From Bacilli bacterium (GTDB taxonomy: Bacteria; Bacillota_I; Bacilli_A; RF39; UBA660): a DNA stretch of 32,210 nucleotides. The notes under the pieces were generated by a model. The model worked only from the letters and a program-made list of their open reading frames with translations. It was not told the origin of the DNA and ran no database searches. Below are positions 28,514 to 32,210 of this stretch, in pieces (within the stretch, counting starts at the first letter, position 1; each line of letters opens with the position of its first letter). The translations under genes were made by a program, and so were the position numbers. Location of the stretch: NCBI GenBank assembly GCA_017544525.1, contig JAFYEA010000016.1, positions 1-32,210 of the forward strand, given 5' to 3'.

Positions 28514-29059
28514 ATGAAAAAACGATATATTGAACTATTAAAGTCAACAAAAAGAAAAGGTATTGATAAATTAATAAAATGGTTAGAAACAACTGATTTT
28601 TTTACTGCTCCTGCAAGTACTAAATATCATTTATCAAGAGAAAAAGGATTATTAGAACATAGTATGCATGTATTAGATAATTTAATAGTAGAAGATAGTG
28701 AACATGAATTTGAAACATGCATTATAGTTGCTTTACTACATGATATATGTAAAGCAAATTATTATTCAGTAAAAGAGAGAAATGTTAAAAAAGAAGATAA
28801 ATGGGTAAAAGAACCATATTATGTTGTAGATGACCAATTTCCAATAGGACATGGTGAAAAATCTGTAATATTAATTCAAAAATTTTTAGATTTAACAGAA
28901 GAAGAAATTGCAGCTATAAGATGGCACATGGGAGCTTATGAACCAAAAGATAATTATACATATTTAAACAAAGTATTTGAAAAATACCCATTAGCATTAT
29001 ATTTACATATAGCAGATTTAAAAGCAACTTATATAGATGAAAATATAGTAGAAAAATAA
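28514..29059 (+). CDS. HD-domain phosphohydrolase
   Basis: 181 aa. KGLLEHSMHVLDNL (H49) and VALLHDICKANYY (H76, D77), then GHGEKSVILIQKFL and a late ALYLHIADLKATYID, form an HD metal site. The family degrades (d)NTPs or nucleotide signals in many phages and hosts; position next to the recombinase suggests nucleotide metabolism or an anti-defence role (inference). Starts 10 nt after int with AGGAGA. Confidence 0.8.
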   Translation: MKKRYIELLKSTKRKGIDKLIKWLETTDFFTAPASTKYHLSREKGLLEHSMHVLDNLIVEDSEHEFETCIIVALLHDICKANYYSVKERNVKKEDKWVKEPYYVVDDQFPIGHGEKSVILIQKFLDLTEEEIAAIRWHMGAYEPKDNYTYLNKVFEKYPLALYLHIADLKATYIDENIVEK

Positions 29060-29188
29060 GGTTGATTTTTTTAAAAAGTATTTTTAATAAAAAATATTAA
29101 GATTTACCTTATGTTATATAGACAAAATAAGATGTGTGTTAGTGCAATATAATATTATGGTGATATTGCATAGATAATAAAAGAAAAT
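29060..29188 (+). promoter_or_regulatory. AT-rich gap with inverted repeat TGCAATAT/ATATTGCA
   Basis: TGCAATAT (29143-29150) and ATATTGCA (29163-29170) are a perfect 8-bp inverted repeat with a 12-nt centre, overlapping a TATAAT at 29148-29153 that lacks a good -35. Candidate operator, promoter or hairpin. Confidence 0.35.
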
Positions 29189-29227
29189 ATGAAAATAGAA
29201 AAGATTAAAGAAAGAAGTGGTAAGTAA
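29189..29227 (+). pseudogene. 12-codon ERSGK remnant / leader ORF
   Basis: MKIEKIKERSGK then TAA overlapping the next ATG (TAATG). Both the peptide end and the DNA (AGAAAGAAGTGGTAA) match the end of the 27069 gene at 27308-27323. It is probably a fragment left by duplication, now working as a reinitiation leader. Confidence 0.4.
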
Positions 29228-29463
29228 TGAATATTGCTGATTTAAAAAAATTACAAGATAAAGAGTTTATTGATTATATTTGTAAAATGCAAAGAAACAA
29301 AAGCACATTTTGCATTAAATGTGGCAAAGTTGTTGATAAAGACAACAGGCGAACTATTTCAGTTAGTAGAGATAATATTAAACTAAAAAAATTATGTACT
29401 TTATGTGATGACTGTTATTCTGATCTAATTGATTTTATTGGTGTTGCAGATGTTGATTTGTAG
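29227..29463 (+). CDS. Zinc-ribbon protein
   Basis: 78 aa with CIKC (C29, C32) and CTLCDDC (C57, C60, C63), spaced as two zinc knuckles, plus an N-terminal helix. Small zinc-finger early proteins of this kind may bind host factors or DNA. It begins in the preceding stop codon. Confidence 0.6.
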   Translation: MNIADLKKLQDKEFIDYICKMQRNKSTFCIKCGKVVDKDNRRTISVSRDNIKLKKLCTLCDDCYSDLIDFIGVADVDL

Positions 29464-29471
29464 GAGGGTTA

Positions 29472-29885
29472 ATGAGAAATTTGTTAGAAATAAAAAGTAA
29501 TAGATATTTAGAAATAAAAAAAGAGGGCAAAGATGGATTTGGTGGAACATTTTATGAAAGAAAGAGTAGATGCTATTTAAATTTTATTATGTCATGGGGA
29601 GCTGGATGGGAACATTGTTCGGTTTCAATGCCTACAAGATGTCCATCATGGGAACAAATGTGTGTGATAAAAAATTTATTTTGGAAAGATGATGAATGTT
29701 GTATTCAATACCATCCTGCAAAAGAAGATTATGTAAATAATCATCCATATTGTTTGCATATATGGAGACCAATAAATGAAGAACTACCAAAACCACCATC
29801 AATAATGGTGGGAATAAAAAAGAATTATACAAAAGAAGAACTTGATAAGATAAAAGAATTATATTGTGATCTACCAAGATGGTAA
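29472..29885 (+). CDS. DUF7694-like protein
   Basis: 137 aa. WGAGWEHCSVSMPTRCPSWE, QMCVIKNLFWKDDECCIQYH and DYVNNHPYCLHIWRPI then PPSIMVGIK follow the conserved pattern of a phage family I recall as DUF7694: Trp/His/Cys rich, perhaps metal binding. Function unknown. RBS AGGAGGG. Confidence 0.7.
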   Translation: MRNLLEIKSNRYLEIKKEGKDGFGGTFYERKSRCYLNFIMSWGAGWEHCSVSMPTRCPSWEQMCVIKNLFWKDDECCIQYHPAKEDYVNNHPYCLHIWRPINEELPKPPSIMVGIKKNYTKEELDKIKELYCDLPRW

Positions 29886-29895
29886 GGAGGTTTAA

Positions 29896-30237
29896 ATGAG
29901 AGTATTTAATCTAGCAGAAGAACTAGAAAAAGAAAGAAAAAAGAATAAAGAATTAGAAGAAGAAAATAAAAAAATAAATAATTTAATTTATAAAGATTAT
30001 ATAGTAAAAGATTTAGAAAATAAAAATAAATGGTTAAAAAATGATAACGAAGTATATAAATCAAGAATAGATAAAGCATTAAGATTTATACAAAGTGAAT
30101 GCATATTAAGTGATAAATGGGAAGATTTAGGTTTTTGTAATTTTGTACCAACAGGAAGAATAAAATATAAACAATTAAGCAAAGCAAAAGTTGAAGAATT
30201 ATTAAATATATTAAAAGGTAGTGATAATAATGAGTAA
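29896..30237 (+). CDS. Coiled-coil early protein with RIDKA module
   Basis: 113 aa. An N-terminal coiled coil (EELEKERKKNKELEEENKKI) is followed by YKSRIDKALRFI and ends VEELLNILKGSDNNE. The RIDKA...LKG end is shared with the products at 30230 and 31348. Function unknown. RBS AAGGAGG. Confidence 0.55.
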   Translation: MRVFNLAEELEKERKKNKELEEENKKINNLIYKDYIVKDLENKNKWLKNDNEVYKSRIDKALRFIQSECILSDKWEDLGFCNFVPTGRIKYKQLSKAKVEELLNILKGSDNNE

Positions 30238-30427
30238 GACTTTATATGGACATCATATAGAAACTATAAAAGGGGATGATTATGTATTATTTGAAGATTA
30301 TACCGAATTACAAGATAGAATTGATAAAGCAGTAGAATATATAGAAGATAATTCAACAAATACATATCTATTAAAATCATTTGATATAGATATTTTATTA
30401 GATATATTAAAAGGAGATAATAAATAA
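30230..30427 (+). CDS. 65-aa RIDKA-type protein
   Basis: From the ATG at 30230, beginning MSKTLYGHHI. LQDRIDKAVEYIEDN and LLDILKGDNK are the shared module. It overlaps the previous gene by 8 nt through the junction GGTAGTGATAATAATGAGTAA shared with 31747. Confidence 0.55.
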   Translation: MSKTLYGHHIETIKGDDYVLFEDYTELQDRIDKAVEYIEDNSTNTYLLKSFDIDILLDILKGDNK

Positions 30428-30428
30428 T

Positions 30429-30641
30429 ATGAAATTATATGAATTACCAGAAAGGCAAAATATTAAATTATACTTTGATGATAATATTGAAAATAAAAAA
30501 GATATAGTAGTAATATTTGACCATATAGACGGATTTTATAGTTATTGTTGGTTAGAAGAAGATAAAAATAAAATAATTCATATAAAAGCAAATACTAAAT
30601 TCAAAAAATATAAAGATGGTTATAAATATGTAGAGGAGTAA
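30429..30641 (+). CDS. 70-aa conserved early phage protein
   Basis: MKLYELPERQNIKLYFDD, then VIFDHIDGFYSYCWLEEDKN and KFKKYKDGYKYVEE. A beta-rich small protein typical of phage early operons of Bacillota; function unknown. Confidence 0.55.
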   Translation: MKLYELPERQNIKLYFDDNIENKKDIVVIFDHIDGFYSYCWLEEDKNKIIHIKANTKFKKYKDGYKYVEE

Positions 30642-30644
30642 AGT

Positions 30645-30974
30645 ATGAAAGCAGGAGATTATGTTAGAACTAAATGGGGTTATATATGTAAGATAATAAA
30701 TATAAATGATTTTAGAGAGACTAGTATGAAATATGGTGTAGAAGCAAATTATTTAAAAGACATTATGTTTATTGGTGATGAAGATATTATCAAATCAAGT
30801 CCAAACATAATAGATTTAATAGAAGCAGGAGACTATGTGAATGGATATTATGTTATTAATAAACCTTTTAATCAAAGAATACACACTGAATTTAACGATT
30901 TTTTAGAAGAAGATATTGAATCAATAGTAACAAAAGAACAATTTGAAAGTATGGAATATAAAGTAAAGGAGTAA
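30645..30974 (+). CDS. 109-aa conserved early phage protein
   Basis: MKAGDYVRTKWGYICKIINI, then IIKSSPNIIDLIEAGDYVNG and IESIVTKEQFESMEYKV. It looks like two copies of a small GDYV-type beta module. The family recurs in phages of Bacillota; function unknown. GAGGAG precedes the ATG. Confidence 0.6.
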   Translation: MKAGDYVRTKWGYICKIININDFRETSMKYGVEANYLKDIMFIGDEDIIKSSPNIIDLIEAGDYVNGYYVINKPFNQRIHTEFNDFLEEDIESIVTKEQFESMEYKVKE

Positions 30975-30979
30975 ATAAT

Positions 30980-31351
30980 ATGAGTGTTTATGAAAAATAT
31001 AGAGAAAGTTATATAAAAGCAAAGAAAAAATATAATAGTAAACCAGAAGTAAAAGAAAAAAGAAAAGAATATATGAAAAAATATAGAGAAGAACATAAAG
31101 AAGAAATAAGAATAGCAAGAAAAAAATACAGAGATAAAGATATAAATAAATTTAACGAAGCAAATAGAATGTATCAAAGAAAAAGAAGAAAAAAATACAA
31201 AGAAAATGCTGAATTAGTTATTAAATACAAAGAAGTATTAGATAAGATAAAAGAATTAACATTACAAAGAAAACATTGCGAAGATTTGTTTGGTGGAAAA
31301 CAAAAAACTATAAATGATAAGATTTTAGAATTATTGGAGGAAATAGAATGA
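30980..31351 (+). CDS. Basic helical protein with KKY repeats
   Basis: 123 aa. Residues 1-80 are strongly basic with repeated (K/R)KY units: YIKAKKKYNSKPEVKEKRKE, YMKKYREEHKEE, ARKKYRDKD and QRKRRKKYKEN. A C-terminal helix ends ILELLEEIE, nearly identical to the end of the 31747 product. Possible nucleic-acid binding. Stop overlaps the next start. Confidence 0.55.
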   Translation: MSVYEKYRESYIKAKKKYNSKPEVKEKRKEYMKKYREEHKEEIRIARKKYRDKDINKFNEANRMYQRKRRKKYKENAELVIKYKEVLDKIKELTLQRKHCEDLFGGKQKTINDKILELLEEIE

Positions 31352-31560
31352 ATAAAGAGATATTAGAAATAATAAATGAATTAAGTAAAAAACCAACAGG
31401 AGAATTAGCACTTTGTTTAGCAGAAAGCGTAGCAGAAAACATAGATTTACAAAATAGAATAGATAAAGCAATAGAATATATAGAAAAACAAATACCTTGT
31501 ATTCACGATGATGAAATATTAGATAATTTACAAAATATATTAAAAGGAGATGATAAATAA
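31348..31560 (+). CDS. 70-aa RIDKA-type protein
   Basis: NKEILEIINELSKKPTGELA, then LQNRIDKAIEYIEKQIPCIH and LQNILKGDDK. Third member of the RIDKA...LKG group. Overlaps neighbours at both ends (ATGA, TAATG). Confidence 0.55.
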   Translation: MNKEILEIINELSKKPTGELALCLAESVAENIDLQNRIDKAIEYIEKQIPCIHDDEILDNLQNILKGDDK

Positions 31561-31754
31561 TGAATACAAATTTTGAAGAATATAAAAATATAGTTTATAA
31601 ATATTATAAAGAAGAAGAAATAAATATTTGGTATGTAGGATATTTAATATTCAATTATATTATGCAATTTGGGGATAATATAGAAAATTTTGAAGAATAT
31701 TTAAGAAAATTTAAAAATTTACAAGATGAATTAGGTAGTGATAATAATGAGTAA
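31560..31754 (+). CDS. 64-aa acidic early protein
   Basis: MNTNFEEYKNIVYKYYKEEE, VGYLIFNYIMQFGDNIEN, ending ELGSDNNE. Helical. Its end shares the SDNNE junction with the 29896 product. Function unknown. Confidence 0.5.
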   Translation: MNTNFEEYKNIVYKYYKEEEINIWYVGYLIFNYIMQFGDNIENFEEYLRKFKNLQDELGSDNNE

Positions 31755-31995
31755 AGATGAATTGAATATGAAACTTAAAATAGATGATTTAAAAAATCAA
31801 AATCAATCATATCAAGAATATATTAAATATTTAGAAGATAAAACAGATTATTATGAAGATAGAACACTTGATTTACTAGAAGTATTAGATAAGATAAAAG
31901 AAGAATATAAAAAATTCAATGAATGTGATTACAACGAAAATAATTGTGAAAAATTAATAAATAAAATAAAAGAATTATTGGAGGAAATAGAATGA
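31747..31995 (+). CDS. 82-aa coiled-coil early protein
   Basis: Begins at ATG 31747 (MSKDELNMKL), overlapping the previous gene by 8 nt. Coiled coil with KIDDLKNQNQSYQEYIKYLE and a C-terminal LEVLDKIKEEYKK ... KIKELLEEIE shared with the 30980 product. Function unknown. Confidence 0.55.
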   Translation: MSKDELNMKLKIDDLKNQNQSYQEYIKYLEDKTDYYEDRTLDLLEVLDKIKEEYKKFNECDYNENNCEKLINKIKELLEEIE

Positions 31996-32126
31996 AAGTA
32001 ATAGATTTATTAAATAAAATGGCAAATAACGAAGAAGTACCAAATACAATAAAATATGATGGTATAAATTGGGAACTTAAAGAAGATGGATTATATTATA
32101 GCAACGATAATTTTTTTTATGAGTAA
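31992..32126 (+). CDS. 44-aa early protein (whole gene; end repeated at 1-57)
   Basis: MKVIDLLNKMANNEEVPNTI, KYDGINWELKEDGLYY and the ending FFYE. Short proteins beginning MKVIDLL-K-ANGE are widespread in phages of Bacillota (from memory). Starts in the previous stop (ATGA) after GGAGG. Confidence 0.65.
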   Translation: MKVIDLLNKMANNEEVPNTIKYDGINWELKEDGLYYSNDNFFYE

Positions 32127-32210
32127 GGAGATAATAATGATTAGTATAGAAGTACAAATAACAATAATTATATGTTTAACATTAGTTGCAATAGCAATAA
32201 TTAATAAAAA
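32070..32210. repeat. 141-bp exact terminal direct repeat (right copy)
   Basis: Identical to 1-141; see that entry. Confidence 0.95.
32137..32210 (+). CDS. 5' part of the 26-aa membrane peptide (copy of 68-148)
   Basis: The first 24 codons and part of the next of the gene at 68-148, cut by the window end. Not a second gene. Confidence 0.6.
   Translation, partial: MISIEVQITIIICLTLVAIAIINK

Noticed and set aside
1..32210. Alternative genetic code (TGA as Trp)
   Set aside because: Trp is TGG throughout, long genes have no internal TGA, and TGA ends several genes with ATGA overlaps.
1..32210. CRISPR arrays and insertion sequences
   Set aside because: No regularly spaced repeats with unique spacers, and no transposase gene; the recombinase is of integrase type.

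Overview
The window is one complete tailed-phage genome, seen as a circular map opened inside its early region. The first 141 bases (1-141) are repeated exactly as the last 141 (32070-32210), so the non-redundant circle is 32,069 bp. The overlap most likely comes from assembly of a circular or circularly permuted molecule. The DNA is strongly AT-rich. Every convincing gene lies on the + strand, most have AAGGAGG-type ribosome binding sites, and TGA is a stop while tryptophan is TGG, so ordinary code 11 applies. Gene families and style (HK97-type siphophage, GH25 endolysin, BspA-type leucine-rich repeats, the Tyr/Gly-rich cassette) point to a low-GC Bacillota host, probably from the gut. The host assignment is inference.

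Layout. (1) 149-4126: a promoter/leader region, a frameshifted tail assembly chaperone in an unusual place, two glycosyltransferases (virion glycosylation?), two HNH endonucleases and a second leader. (2) 4127-11115: HK97-type packaging and head genes in canonical order: TerS, TerL, portal, prohead protease, major capsid protein, connector, head closure, gp10-like neck protein, tail terminator, major tail protein. (3) 11141-18724: tape measure, distal tail protein, Tal-like baseplate protein, and receptor-binding/fibre proteins, including one with a BspA-type LRR tip. (4) 18743-19767: a membrane-anchored protein and two small helix-turn-helix proteins, each closed by its own terminator. (5) 19892-22913: a seven-gene cassette of unknown function (Gln-rich coiled coil, an overprinted Met/Asn-rich protein, a Gly/Asn/Cys-rich membrane-like protein, a C1q-like jelly roll, a small helical protein, a Tyr/Gly/Arg-rich protein and a papain-like cysteine protease), with two attenuator-like leaders. 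(6) 23014-24307: holin and GH25 endolysin. (7) 24433-32126 and on through 1-148: the early region, with an AbrB-like protein, a DnaD/initiator-like protein containing 15-bp iterons, an ArpU/RinA-like regulator, a third HNH, a tyrosine recombinase, an HD phosphohydrolase, zinc-finger proteins and many small stop-start overlapping genes, several of them paralogous.

How it works together. The early operon probably starts at a sigma-A-like promoter at 24376-24404. The ArpU/RinA-like protein may then activate the late promoter, where three 10-bp-phased repeats sit at 162-191. The late operon runs through packaging, head and tail to lysis, divided by intrinsic terminators. No CI/Cro-type repressor was found even though a tyrosine recombinase is present. 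The most interesting items are the seven-gene cassette with its leader RNAs, the displaced chaperone/glycosyltransferase/HNH block bounded by two similar leaders, and three genes with perfect in-frame internal ribosome binding sites at domain boundaries.
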